A stretch of DNA of 64,000 bases from Oleiagrimonas sp963747595. Lineage in GTDB: Bacteria > Pseudomonadota > Gammaproteobacteria > Xanthomonadales > Rhodanobacteraceae. Both the position numbers and the translations under genes were made by a program. The stretch spans positions 1-64,000 of the forward strand of contig CAVVFO010000001.1 of the NCBI GenBank assembly GCA_963747595.1, written 5' to 3'. This document shows, one piece after another, positions 8,882 to 17,636 of this stretch; positions within the stretch are counted from its first letter, which is position 1; each line of letters starts with the position of its first letter. The notes beneath the pieces were generated by a model. That model was given only the letters and a program-made list of their open reading frames with translations, was not told the DNA's origin and did not search any database.

Positions 8882-10405
8882 ATGCCAATCAGCGAAACAG
8901 CGATTCGGGAAGTCGTCATCGTGGGGGGCGGCACTGCAGGCTGGATCACGGCGGCGCTGCTGGGCAAGGCGCTGGGCCCGCAGCTGAAGGTCCGCCTCGT
9001 CGAGTCTGCAGATATCGGCACGCTCGGCGTGGGCGAGGCCACCATCCCGCAGATCCGCCACATCAACCAGTTCCTCGGCCTGGACGAGGACGAGGTGCTC
9101 AAGGCGGCGCAAGGCACCTTCAAGCTGGGCATCCAGTTTAACGACTGGCGCCGTATCGGCGACTCCTATTACCACGCGTTCGGTGACGTCGGCCTGCCGC
9201 TCGGCCTGCTGCCGTTCCATCAGTACTGGTTGCGTCAGCGGCAGGCTCAGAGCGCGAGAACGCCGGACCTTTGGGCCTACGCGCTCAACGCCGTGGCCTC
9301 CGACGAGCACCGTTTCGCACGCATGGAGCGGGTCGGCAATTCGCCGCTGACCGGCCTGCGCTACGCCTACCATATGGATGCCGGCCGATATGCGCAGTAC
9401 CTGCGCCGGCAATGCGATCCGCGCGTGGTCGAACGCATCGAGGGGCGCATCGTCGAGGTCGACCTGCGCGTCGACGACGGGTTCATCGAAGCGGTGCGGC
9501 TGGAGAACGGGCAGAGGATCACCGGCGACCTGTTCATCGACTGCTCCGGTTTCCGTGGCCTGCTAGTCGAGGGGGCGCTGGGCACAGGCTACGACAACTG
9601 GCAGCACTGGCTGCCCTGCGACCGCGCTGTCACCGTGGCCAGCGAGCGGGTCGAGCCGATGCGCCCGTTCACCCAGGCCAGCGCGCGCCCGGCCGGCTGG
9701 CAGTGGCGTATCCCGCTGCAACACCGCAGCGGCAACGGACACGTCTACAGCAGTCGCCACATGAGCGATGACGAGGCGGCAGCGATCCTGCTGCAGAACC
9801 TGGAGGGTGAGGCGCTGGGCGAGCCGCGGGCGCTGCGTTTCGTTACCGGCGCGCGGCGCCGCTTCTGGCATCGCAACTGCGTGGCCGTGGGGCTGGCCGC
9901 CGGCTTCATGGAGCCGCTGGAATCCACCGGCATCCACCTGATCCAGTCTGCGGTGAGCCGATTGCTGTCGATGTTCCCCGATCGCCGTTTCGACACGGCG
10001 TTGCAGGATGAGTACAACCGGCAGACCCGCTTCGAGTACGAGCGTATCCGCGATTTCCTGATCCTGCACTACATGGCGACCGAGCGCGATGACACGTCGT
10101 TCTGGCGCCACTGCGCGCGACTGCCGGTGCCGGATGGCCTGCGGCGCAAGCTGGAGATGTTCCGCGGCAACGGGCAGATTTTCCGCGAGGGCGAGGAGCT
10201 GTTCACCGAGGTTGGCTGGTTGCAAGTACTGCTGGGCCAGGGGGTCGAGCCCCAAGGGCACCACCCGCTGGCCGAAGCACTGCCGCAGGCGCAGCTGGAC
10301 GAGTTCCTGGGCAATATCCGTACGCTGGTTGCCCGCGCGGCCGAGAGCATGCCGCAACACGATCGGTTCATTGCCGACCACTGCACGGCGGCCTCGACCG
10401 ATTGA
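8882..10405 (+). CDS. Flavin-dependent tryptophan-halogenase family protein
   Basis: This 507-residue flavoprotein has an N-terminal FAD-binding motif (VVIVGGGTAGWITAALL), the VGEATIP strand, the halogenase-type WQWRIP motif and FMEPLESTGIHLIQ near the expected active-site Glu/Ser. Characterised relatives (PrnA, RebH) chlorinate tryptophan using FADH2. In Xanthomonas and Caulobacter relatives such genes are often paired with TonB receptors of sugar-uptake loci, where their role is not known. Here the gene sits 135 bases behind the receptor, beyond a terminator, and before the GH13/GH31 genes. No flavin reductase gene lies nearby. A direct role in sugar use is inferred only from synteny, and the substrate is unknown. 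Confidence 0.88.
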   Translation: MPISETAIREVVIVGGGTAGWITAALLGKALGPQLKVRLVESADIGTLGVGEATIPQIRHINQFLGLDEDEVLKAAQGTFKLGIQFNDWRRIGDSYYHAFGDVGLPLGLLPFHQYWLRQRQAQSARTPDLWAYALNAVASDEHRFARMERVGNSPLTGLRYAYHMDAGRYAQYLRRQCDPRVVERIEGRIVEVDLRVDDGFIEAVRLENGQRITGDLFIDCSGFRGLLVEGALGTGYDNWQHWLPCDRAVTVASERVEPMRPFTQASARPAGWQWRIPLQHRSGNGHVYSSRHMSDDEAAAILLQNLEGEALGEPRALRFVTGARRRFWHRNCVAVGLAAGFMEPLESTGIHLIQSAVSRLLSMFPDRRFDTALQDEYNRQTRFEYERIRDFLILHYMATERDDTSFWRHCARLPVPDGLRRKLEMFRGNGQIFREGEELFTEVGWLQVLLGQGVEPQGHHPLAEALPQAQLDEFLGNIRTLVARAAESMPQHDRFIADHCTAASTD

Positions 10406-10483
10406 ATCGCTGCCTGTGGATCTTGCGCGATGCAACAGGGCCCACAGGGCAGTGCAGTCATTGCAAGTTGCAGGTGTTGCGCA

Positions 10484-10497
10484 TGAATACGTATGCG
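10484..10497. promoter_or_regulatory. Putative LacI-type operator O3 (TGAATACGTATGCG)
   Basis: The 14-base site is identical to O2 and O4. It lies in the 299-base gap between the halogenase-like gene and the secreted GH13 gene, about 208 bases before the chosen GTG start. The rest of the gap shows nothing else I can name. Confidence 0.62.
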
Positions 10498-10704
10498 TGA
10501 ATGGGCATTCCCGGGATGCGCTGGCCTAAGATGGAACGCACGACATGTGGATGGTCATCACGTCGGGGATGAAGGGATTAGCTGATTTTTTTCATCATCC
10601 GCGTGTGTTCGGGAACGATGCGTGCTGACAGATTCGACTTATGTCGCGATGCGTCCCGTGCTTTGCTTTTCAACCGAGTGTTCTGCACACAACCGGGAGT
10701 TGCC

Positions 10705-12279
10705 GTGCGTCGTTGGTGTCTTGCCGCTTTCATTGCCCTGCTGACCGGCGTGTCGAGTCCGGGCGCGATGCCCGCAGCGCGTGCAGATGCATCACCGCCG
10801 AAATCGTCTGTGCGCGCGGATGCTGCACCCTCGGGCGTGTATTACGAGATCTTCGTGCGCTCGTTCGACGATTCCAACGGCGACGGCATCGGTGACCTCA
10901 ACGGCATTACCGCCAAGATGGGGTACCTGAAGTCCCTTGGCGTGAGCGGCATCTGGCTGACGCCGATCAATCCGTCGCCCAGCTACCACGGTTACGACGT
11001 CACCAACTATTTCGCCATCAATCCGCAATTCGGCAGCATGGCGGATTTCAAGCGTCTGATCAGCACGGCACACAAGGATGGCATCAAGGTGCTGATGGAC
11101 CTGGTGATCAATCACACCAGCGACAAGAATCCGTGGTTCAGGAAGGCGCAGAATCCGCACAGTCCGTACCACGACTGGTACGTATGGGCGGGCAAGAACG
11201 CCAATCTCAAGCGTGACAACCCGTGGGGCGTTCCCGCCTGGCAGACTGCGCCGGATGGACAGCATTATCTGGGCGTGTTCAGCGCGCAGATGCCGGACCT
11301 GAACTACGACAATCCCGCCGTGCGCAAGGAGATGATCAAGGTCGGCCGGTTCTGGCTGAAAAAGGGTGTGGACGGTTTTCGTCTGGATGCGGCCAGGCAT
11401 ATCTACGTCAACTTCAAATCCGACGACGACAACCCGCACGCGATCGCGAAGAACGTGGCCTGGTGGACCCAGTTTCACTCCGCGATGAAGAGCGTGAACC
11501 CGGATGTGTTTCTGGTGGGCGAGGTGCCGGTGGATCAGCAGGTCCAGTTGGCGCCCTATTACGCGGGCCTGAATTCGGTGTTCGATTTTCCGCTCGCCGC
11601 CACGCTTGTCGGCAGTGCGCGCAGCGAGCGCAGTGCCGATCTGGGGGCGCGCGAGCGGCGCGCATTGGACATGTTCCGTCGCGCGGCCCACGGCCCGGTC
11701 GTGGATACCCCGTTCCTGAGCAATCACGACCAGAACCGCCTGGCGAACAAGCTCGATGGCAATCGCGATCACATGCGCATGGCCGCCGCCATGCTGCTGA
11801 CTCTGCCGGGCGCGCCGTTCATCTACTATGGGCAGGAAATCGGCATGCGCGGTGCCAAGCCGGATCCGCGCATTCGCGAACCGATGCGCTGGGACCGCGG
11901 CACGCATGCGCGCGGCGAGGCCACTTGGGAATCCAGCAAGAACAACACGTCGCCCCACGTCTCGGTGGCCGCCGAGCAGGCCATGCCGCATTCGCTGCTG
12001 GCGTTCTACCGCATGCTGATCCACTGGCGCGCGCAGCTGCCGGCCCTGCGTGACGGCAGCATTGCGCCCTATGCCGCGGATCGCGGCGCCATCTCGGCAT
12101 ACGAGCGCGCCGATGACACACAGCGTCTGCTGGTGGTGCACAACCTGTCGGGCCAACCCGCCACGGTGAAGATACTGACCGGCCCCTTCGCCCATGTGAT
12201 CCGCAAAACGCGGCACGGCGTGCGTCTGCATGGTCACGCGCTGCACCTGCCGGCCTATTCCACCGCCATCCTGCAATGA
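10705..12279 (+). CDS. Secreted GH13 alpha-amylase-family hydrolase
   Basis: The product has 524 residues. I chose the GTG at 10705 because GGGAG precedes it and translation then gives a clean signal peptide (RRWCLAAFIALLTGVSSPGA, cut near ARA). A more upstream in-frame GTG (10603) would add 34 unlikely residues. GH13 regions are intact: YYEIFVRSFDDSNGDGIGDL, DLVINHTS, GFRLDAARHIY with the nucleophile Asp, FLVGEVPV with the acid/base Glu, and FLSNHDQNR. It probably cuts malto-oligosaccharides or related alpha-glucans in the periplasm or outside the cell. It is followed 49 bases later by the GH31 gene, and a shared-operator copy lies upstream, so the two are likely co-transcribed. Confidence 0.92.
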   Translation: MRRWCLAAFIALLTGVSSPGAMPAARADASPPKSSVRADAAPSGVYYEIFVRSFDDSNGDGIGDLNGITAKMGYLKSLGVSGIWLTPINPSPSYHGYDVTNYFAINPQFGSMADFKRLISTAHKDGIKVLMDLVINHTSDKNPWFRKAQNPHSPYHDWYVWAGKNANLKRDNPWGVPAWQTAPDGQHYLGVFSAQMPDLNYDNPAVRKEMIKVGRFWLKKGVDGFRLDAARHIYVNFKSDDDNPHAIAKNVAWWTQFHSAMKSVNPDVFLVGEVPVDQQVQLAPYYAGLNSVFDFPLAATLVGSARSERSADLGARERRALDMFRRAAHGPVVDTPFLSNHDQNRLANKLDGNRDHMRMAAAMLLTLPGAPFIYYGQEIGMRGAKPDPRIREPMRWDRGTHARGEATWESSKNNTSPHVSVAAEQAMPHSLLAFYRMLIHWRAQLPALRDGSIAPYAADRGAISAYERADDTQRLLVVHNLSGQPATVKILTGPFAHVIRKTRHGVRLHGHALHLPAYSTAILQ

Positions 12280-12328
12280 GCCTGCCGCACGGCGCGCTCG
12301 CCACATCCCTGAATCAGTGAGTCTTGCC

Positions 12329-14728
12329 ATGTCGTACAAGCTGCATGTCCGCGGAATTTTCCTCGCCACCTTGCTGGGGGCGGGCGCGCTCGGTGCGGCC
12401 TCCGCGCCAGCGTATGCCGCTGCGCCGCAACGCGCGTCGGGGCCCCGTGTGGAGATCGTCGCGCACCATGTGGTGGTGCATCTGCAGGATGGCCCTGTGA
12501 CGCTGCGCCTGGTGCGCGGCAACGTGCTGCAGGTGCACTACACACCGGGTGGAACGTCCACGCCGGCCTCGCTGGTGATGGCGCCGCATCCGCCGCGGAT
12601 TGCCGCGGACACCGTCACGGTGCATCGCAAGCACGGGCATGTGATCCTGGCGGGCAGGGCGATCCGCGCGGATCTGGATACACGCACGCTGGCGCTGTCG
12701 GTCAGCGATCCGCAGCAGCACAAGGCGCTGGTGACACAGGCCAACCTGGCGGCGCTGACGCACAAGTCGCTGACACTGACCTACGCCAGCGGCGCCCCCA
12801 TCTACGGCGTGCACGGCTTCAATGCGTTCCAGCATGTCGATGCGAAACTGCTGCGCCATGGCAAGGCCGAGGCCAAGGCCGGGCACCAGGGCAATGCCGG
12901 CGCGCCGTTCGCGTGGAGCACCCGCGGCTTCGGCGTGCTGGTGGATACCAAGGGCGCGCTGTTCGATATCGGCAAGGGCACGCTGTCGGTCAGCAAGACC
13001 TCGCGTCCGGATCTGCGTTACGACGTGATCGTCGGTACACCCAACGCCATCTTCGCGGCGCTGGCCGATCTCAGCGGGCACGCACAGCTGTTCCCCAAAT
13101 GGGCCATGGGCTTCACCAACAGCCAGTGGGGCATCGACGAGGCCGAGCTCAAGTCCATCGTCAAGACCTACCGCAGCAAACACATTCCCATCGACAACTT
13201 CACCCTGGATTTCGACTGGAAGGCCTGGGGCGAGGACCACTACGGCGAGTTCCGCTGGAATCCGCAGAAATTTCCCGACGGCCCCAGCGGCAAGCTGGCC
13301 AGAACGCTGGGCGCCGAAGGCATGCAGCTGACCGGCATCATGAAGCCGCGCATCCACGTGGATACGGTGGAAGGCCATTACGCCACCGCGCATCATCTGT
13401 GGGTGCCGGGCGAGAAGGCCTCCAAGGACTACTTCTCGCACAAGCTGGTCAAGGACGTGGATTTCGACAAGCAGGCCACGCGGACCTGGTTCGGCAACCT
13501 CGCCATGACCTACGGCTTCGACAAGGGCATCGTCGGCTGGTGGAATGACGAGGCCGACGAGATCCACGACGCCACGCAGTTCCTCAACATGCAGCGTGCG
13601 CTGTACAACGCCCAGCGCCGCGTGAGCGATGTGCGCGTGTGGTCGGTCAACCGCAATTTCTGGCTGGGCTCGCAGCGCTATGCCTACGGCCTGTGGTCCG
13701 GCGACATCAAGACCGGCTTCGATGTCATGGCGGCGCAGCGCAAGCGCATGCTCAGCGCCATCGACGTGGGCGAGATGAAATGGGGCATGGACGGCGGCGG
13801 CTTCCACGGCCATCCCTCGGACCAGAACTACGCGCGCTGGATCGAGTTCGGCGCCTTCACGCCCATCTTCCGCGTGCATGGCGATCACGGCGAAAAACGT
13901 CAGCCATGGCGTTACGGCGCCGTGGCGGAAAAGGCCGCCACCCGCGCCATCCGCCTGCGCTACAAGCTCTTGCCCTACGTCTACAGCTACGCCTGGCGTG
14001 ATCACGCGCACGGCGTCGGCCTGGTCACGCCGCTGATGTTCACCTGGCCGCATGATGCCAAGGTGGCCAACGATGTGGATGCCTGGATGTTCGGTGACTG
14101 GCTGCTGGCCTCGCCGGTGGTGAAGAAAGACCAGACAGAAAAAACCATCTATCTGCCGCCCGGCACCTGGACGGACTACTTCAGCGGCAAGGTCTACAAG
14201 GGCGGGCGTTCCGTGACCGTCGCCACCCATGCCAAGACCTGGGATGACATCCCGCTGTTCATCCGTCAGGGCGCCATCATCCCCACGCAAAAAGTGCTGG
14301 ACTATGTGGGCCAGCAACCGATCCGCACCGTCACCGTGGATGTGTTCCCGGCACACCGCCGCACGCAGTTCGACTACTACGATGACGGCGGCAGCACCTA
14401 CGCCTACGAACACGGCGCCTACTTCCTGCAGACTCTCACCACGCAGGCCGGCCACGGCACCGTGACCTTCACCACAGGGGCGCCGCGCGGTGGCTATCAC
14501 CCGCCATTGCGCCACTACCTGGTGAAAGTCCACGGCACCGCCGCCCGCGCAGTGCTGCGCGACGGCAAGGCACTGGCCTCAGCGAAGAGCCTGCAGGCAT
14601 TGCGCCACGGCGATGCCGCCCGCTGGTATCAGGGGCACGACCGCTATGGCGCCGTCACGTACATCAAGCTGCCGGCCGGCGTGAAAAGCCGGATCACGCT
14701 GACGGGCGGGCAGGCACCGGCGCATTGA
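12329..14728 (+). CDS. Secreted GH31 alpha-glucosidase/alpha-xylosidase
   Basis: The product has 799 residues with a signal peptide (GIFLATLLGAGALGAASAPAYA). The GH31 barrel is recognisable from WAMGFTNSQWGIDEAELKS, NFTLDFDWKAWGEDHYGEF and the nucleophile region GIVGWWNDEADE. Further on are MKWGMDGGGFHG, containing the usual acid/base region, and FRVHGDHGEKRQPW. A C-terminal beta-sandwich follows (DYYDDGGSTYAYEHG). Family members release glucose or xylose from non-reducing ends of alpha-linked oligosaccharides. With the GH13 enzymes and the TonB receptor, alpha-glucan breakdown is the simplest reading. The upstream Shine-Dalgarno (GTGAG) is weak. The right side of this gene is where the sugar locus is interrupted by the accessory island. 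Confidence 0.9.
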   Translation: MSYKLHVRGIFLATLLGAGALGAASAPAYAAAPQRASGPRVEIVAHHVVVHLQDGPVTLRLVRGNVLQVHYTPGGTSTPASLVMAPHPPRIAADTVTVHRKHGHVILAGRAIRADLDTRTLALSVSDPQQHKALVTQANLAALTHKSLTLTYASGAPIYGVHGFNAFQHVDAKLLRHGKAEAKAGHQGNAGAPFAWSTRGFGVLVDTKGALFDIGKGTLSVSKTSRPDLRYDVIVGTPNAIFAALADLSGHAQLFPKWAMGFTNSQWGIDEAELKSIVKTYRSKHIPIDNFTLDFDWKAWGEDHYGEFRWNPQKFPDGPSGKLARTLGAEGMQLTGIMKPRIHVDTVEGHYATAHHLWVPGEKASKDYFSHKLVKDVDFDKQATRTWFGNLAMTYGFDKGIVGWWNDEADEIHDATQFLNMQRALYNAQRRVSDVRVWSVNRNFWLGSQRYAYGLWSGDIKTGFDVMAAQRKRMLSAIDVGEMKWGMDGGGFHGHPSDQNYARWIEFGAFTPIFRVHGDHGEKRQPWRYGAVAEKAATRAIRLRYKLLPYVYSYAWRDHAHGVGLVTPLMFTWPHDAKVANDVDAWMFGDWLLASPVVKKDQTEKTIYLPPGTWTDYFSGKVYKGGRSVTVATHAKTWDDIPLFIRQGAIIPTQKVLDYVGQQPIRTVTVDVFPAHRRTQFDYYDDGGSTYAYEHGAYFLQTLTTQAGHGTVTFTTGAPRGGYHPPLRHYLVKVHGTAARAVLRDGKALASAKSLQALRHGDAARWYQGHDRYGAVTYIKLPAGVKSRITLTGGQAPAH

Positions 14729-14849
14729 TCAGGAGCCCGGCGATCCTCCCGTGATCGCCGCGGCTGCGGGTACGTTTGGCGAGCGCTTCAGTTGCGCCGC
14801 AATCGAACTGAAAGCCACGCCTGTATTCAGAGGATCCTTGGCTGGGTAA

Positions 14850-15518
14850 CTATTCAGCATTCCCGACCAAAGCGTCGATATGGACGAGAGCGCTATCGAT
14901 CACTTCATACCCGCAGTCACGACCATCAAAGGCCAGAAACAGGTCTGTCCCCGCGAGCACCACGGCCTCGGCACCCTGCTCCGAACACAGCCTCGCACCC
15001 ATGCCCACCAGGGTTTCACGCTCACTTTCGCTGGCTTCCCCCCGGATCGCCATATGCATATACACATCATCCGCCAGATCCAGGTCGCCGCCTTGCGGCA
15101 CAATGATCTCGGTACTGGAGATGCCACCGAATAGCCTGGATTCCATGGTGGCCTTGTTGCCAAGCACGCCAACTTTTTTCAAGGCACGTCTTGCCAAGGC
15201 CGCGTCCATCTCTGCGATGAGGCTTACGACGGGCAAGGGCGATATCTCTGCAAATTGCTTCTCGCAGAAGTGGCCGGCAACGGAAGCCAACGCAACCACG
15301 TCGGCTCCAGCAGCCATCAACCTGTTGGTCAGCTCAAGATAAATGTGTGCCTGGGCATTGTGGGCGCCTGATCCAAGGTTCTTTATCAGTTGCGCGATCT
15401 CTGCATGAACGATGGTCAAATCGAATTGACCTTGCATGTCAGCTGCTCGATTGACCAGATTCCGATAATAAAATGCGGTTGCGCCTGGACCGATGCCGCC
15501 AATAATTCCTATGTGCAT
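14850..15518 (-). CDS. Aspartate/glutamate racemase-family protein lacking both catalytic cysteines
   Basis: The 222-residue product has the family N-terminus (HIGIIGGIGPGATAFYYRNL) and the two-lobed racemase length. Active members use one cysteine in a C-N-T motif and a second in a G-C-T-E/D motif. Here the first segment reads ALASVAGHF and the second VLAGTDLF, so Ser and Gly occupy the expected cysteine positions. A Cys directly after AGHF is the only nearby thiol. Standard two-base racemisation is therefore unlikely; it may be a divergent isomerase, a lyase or a binding protein. The start is supported by GAGAG upstream. No attC flanks the gene, so I do not count it as a cassette, although it lies in the accessory island. 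Confidence 0.75.
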   Translation of the reverse strand: MHIGIIGGIGPGATAFYYRNLVNRAADMQGQFDLTIVHAEIAQLIKNLGSGAHNAQAHIYLELTNRLMAAGADVVALASVAGHFCEKQFAEISPLPVVSLIAEMDAALARRALKKVGVLGNKATMESRLFGGISSTEIIVPQGGDLDLADDVYMHMAIRGEASESERETLVGMGARLCSEQGAEAVVLAGTDLFLAFDGRDCGYEVIDSALVHIDALVGNAE

Positions 15519-15602
15519 TTTTTCTCTCGTTTTTTGCAGTTGACGCCAGTGTATGCAATCAAGAAGTGCCCCGTGAATTGCTCCGTGGAGTGGGGGTTTG
15601 AA

Positions 15603-16445
15603 TCATGCATCGCGCGCCGCACTGACGATCCGGCTGACCATCGAGTAGTGCAATCCGAAGTGCTCGCCGATGACTTTCATGCTGTAGCCACCACTTCGGT
15701 AGGCCTCCACGATCGCCTCGTCACGATGGGCATGTGCGCGCTGGTACTGCTCCAGCGGCATGGGTGGTGACCGGCGCTGGAGCGAGGGAATCTCGTCCAG
15801 CGAAGTATCCGCCGTCATCCTGGACTGCATGTCGTCCACGAAGGTCTCGTCACCCAGATACAACTGCTGCTTGAGGTCGGGCCAGGGAGAGGGCTGATGG
15901 CGGCCAGCGCTGACAAAGCGCCGATAGGCATCCATCGCCGGACCGCGCCGGCGTCCGAACGCCGACAACAGCCAATCTGTGGTCAGCCACGGGGGCGCAT
16001 CGGCAAATCCGGCCGTGGCGCGGTAACTGCTCCAGGGCCAGTCGCGTGCAGAACGCACCATCGCCGCACGTACCGGGTTCAGCACGACATAGCGCGCCAG
16101 TTCCAGCAGGTAATTATCCTTGTCCACAAGAATCGCCTTGTAGCGTCCCTGCAGCACGTGTCCCACTCGGTGATGGTGACGGTTGAACCGCTGCGTGTAG
16201 ACGCCGTTCAGCTGGCGCATCCCTTTGGCCAAGGTCGCGTCGCGCGTCTCCACCAGCAGGTGGTAGTGGTTGCTCATCAGGCAATATGCGTGGCACGCCC
16301 ACCGATGGCGGTCGCAGACTTCGGCGAACACTTCAAGAAAGCGTTTGCGGTCCTCGTCGTCCAGATAGATATCGTCGCGCCGGTCACCGCGCGAGGTGAT
16401 GTGGTACAGGGCGCCGGCAAATTCGATGCGCAGAGGACGAGACAC
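15603..16445 (-). CDS. REP-associated tyrosine transposase (RAYT, Y1/IS200-like)
   Basis: This 280-residue Y1-transposase-like protein starts RPLRIEFAGALYHITSRG and has the HUH metal motif NHYHLLVET. The probable nucleophile region follows (QRFNRHHHRVGHVLQGRYKA, then ELARYVVLNPVRA). The C-terminus (VIGEHFGLHYSMVSRIV) is a DnaA-type helix-turn-helix, as in many RAYT proteins. RAYTs nick single-stranded DNA at REP hairpins and are usually domesticated single-copy genes. It begins with GTG. About 40 bases beyond its 5' end lies AAGACCTGACCCC, a motif that I recall flanking genes of this type. It separates the racemase-like gene from the last integron cassette and seems to have cut the last attC. 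Confidence 0.85.
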   Translation of the reverse strand: MSRPLRIEFAGALYHITSRGDRRDDIYLDDEDRKRFLEVFAEVCDRHRWACHAYCLMSNHYHLLVETRDATLAKGMRQLNGVYTQRFNRHHHRVGHVLQGRYKAILVDKDNYLLELARYVVLNPVRAAMVRSARDWPWSSYRATAGFADAPPWLTTDWLLSAFGRRRGPAMDAYRRFVSAGRHQPSPWPDLKQQLYLGDETFVDDMQSRMTADTSLDEIPSLQRRSPPMPLEQYQRAHAHRDEAIVEAYRSGGYSMKVIGEHFGLHYSMVSRIVSAARDA

Positions 16446-16514
16446 GGTCCGCAGCCTACATTGCCTCAGCGTTCAATTCAACATTCAAGACCTGACCCCA
16501 ATTTCCGCTGGTTA
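16446..16514 (-). other. Junction between RAYT unit and integron array; destroyed attC
   Basis: The stop codon of the last cassette gene lies in GTTATTT at 16511-16517, the position where each other cassette gene ends inside the R' core of its attC. No partner core (RYYYAAC) or attC stem follows at lower coordinates. Instead AAGACCTGACCCC and the RAYT gene begin. I read this as the last attC being lost when the RAYT unit, or a deletion next to it, joined here. Confidence 0.5.
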
Positions 16515-16796
16515 TTTCGCGACGCATTTGAAGTGCAGGGTGGCGCTGCCCTCATGCACAAACGGGACCGCATGCTGAGCCTCAACATCGACGGTCTCCA
16601 CTGCCTGGCCTTTGCGGGCGCAAAACTCATTTGCTTCCTTGTAGATATCCAGTTTTACGCCTTCCGGTGTGCCGAATATACCGGCGGCACTCTGCTTTGA
16701 GATTAGGTAAGTTCCCCGATCTGCGGGTACAACCCCAGAAGATGCGCACCCGGCAAGCAGCAGCGAAAGACAGAGTGCGACTGCAAAGATTTTCAT
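16512..16796 (-). CDS. Integron cassette 9: small lipoprotein
   Basis: The 94-residue product has a lipoprotein signal peptide (KIFAVALCLSLLLAGC, lipobox LAGC), so it should be an acylated periplasmic protein. The mature part has a GTYLISKQS strand and ends in LHFKCVAK. It resembles the cassette-7 lipoprotein: both have a (D/G)TY-(L/I)-(I/M) segment, a G-V segment, a helix with a central Cys and a final aromatic-K-C-K. AGGGGA precedes the ATG. Function is unknown. It is the last cassette of the array. Confidence 0.75.
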   Translation of the reverse strand: MKIFAVALCLSLLLAGCASSGVVPADRGTYLISKQSAAGIFGTPEGVKLDIYKEANEFCARKGQAVETVDVEAQHAVPFVHEGSATLHFKCVAK

Positions 16797-16838
16797 ACGT
16801 GATCCCCTGTGTACGGTAGGAAGGAGTAGAGATGTGAA

Positions 16839-16896
16839 GCCTAACGCCGGAAATCAGCGGCGCGGGTACCGCGTCCGCTGCATTGACCTGTTAGAT
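16839..16896 (-). repeat. attC site between cassettes 8 and 9
   Basis: The outer cores are GCCTAAC (16839-16845, matching RYYYAAC) and GTTAGAT (16890-16896, matching GTTRRRY). Imperfect inverted arms and a GCGCGGGTACCGCG hairpin lie between them. The stop codon of the cassette-8 gene overlaps the right core. Confidence 0.85.
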
Positions 16897-17532
16897 TGCT
16901 GACGCGTAAACGATGCCGAATACAAAGAATGCAAAGAATACTGTAATTTGTAGAGATGCATATATGCCTTGCCCGGTGAGACCCTTGACGAGCAGAATGT
17001 GAGCGACTTGTGGATTGTCCTGATTACGCTTTAAATGCCTCGACGCAAGCCAAACCACCCACTTTGGAAGTGGCTTGAAGAACTCACTCATGATCCGCTC
17101 CATGCGAACACCAGTTTGCAGGGTGATGCCCCAGTACTTGGCGCCCTCTTGGATTTCTTTTTTTTCCCTGCTGTATGCCTGAAGATGCTCGTTGAAGGTG
17201 CGTCCGACGGCCTGAATGGAAGCGGATTGTATGGTGCACTTGAGCGCGTAAAGTCTCGAAATTAAGCCAAATACGCAGGAGGCACACAGCAGACCTCCAA
17301 GCACGCGGAAACCTTGATGCCCAATGATTGGCAAAAGGTGGTTGGCGTTAGTGATGAGGAAGGACAATATGAATGCCGTGCCGACCAGTAGCCACGTCGA
17401 GAACTTTTCGATTGGTGCACTTGCCAACGATCCAGCCGAGAACATCGATGAAACGATCGCGTTCTCGGTGTTCTCGCGAGCTAGGCGATTCCACTCTCGC
17501 AGGGGCTCGGTTTGTGGATCCTCATTCTCCAT
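16891..17532 (-). CDS. Integron cassette 8: membrane protein of unknown function
   Basis: The product has 213 residues. Hydrophobic segments at about 45-62 (STWLLVGTAFILSFLI), 75-95 (GFRVLGGLLCASCVFGLI) and 190-212 (ASLQITVFFAFFVFGIVYA) predict three transmembrane helices. A cytosolic or periplasmic charged middle part (FNEHLQAYSREKKEIQEGA) lies between helices 2 and 3. I do not recognise a family. The ATG is only a few bases from the attC core and has no separate Shine-Dalgarno. The stop codon lies in the downstream attC core. Some immune effectors are small membrane proteins, but nothing here shows that role. Confidence 0.75.
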   Translation of the reverse strand: MENEDPQTEPLREWNRLARENTENAIVSSMFSAGSLASAPIEKFSTWLLVGTAFILSFLITNANHLLPIIGHQGFRVLGGLLCASCVFGLISRLYALKCTIQSASIQAVGRTFNEHLQAYSREKKEIQEGAKYWGITLQTGVRMERIMSEFFKPLPKWVVWLASRHLKRNQDNPQVAHILLVKGLTGQGIYASLQITVFFAFFVFGIVYASAI

Positions 17533-17536
17533 AGAA

Positions 17537-17608
17537 ATCTAACGCCTGAGGTAAACGGCCGACAGCCCGCGCAGCGGGATGGCGGTCCACTTGACCAAGA
17601 TGTTAGGC
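17537..17608 (-). repeat. attC site between cassettes 7 and 8
   Basis: Cores ATCTAAC (17537-17543) and GTTAGGC (17602-17608) flank a 72-base imperfect palindrome with a GCCCGCGCAGCGGG hairpin centre. Confidence 0.85.
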
Positions 17609-17636
17609 CTCTCTGTGACTACGCACATTTGGGCAC

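Noticed and set aside
5804..9412. A 1202-codon open frame on the minus strand opposite the TonB receptor and halogenase
   Set aside because: It is a high-GC shadow frame. The plus-strand frames have signal peptide, plug and FAD motifs, and the minus product has no recognisable domain.
14850..15518. Racemase-like gene as a tenth integron cassette
   Set aside because: No attC-type cores or stem flank it and its stop codon is not in a GTTRRRY motif. It may be a remnant cassette but the sequence does not show it.
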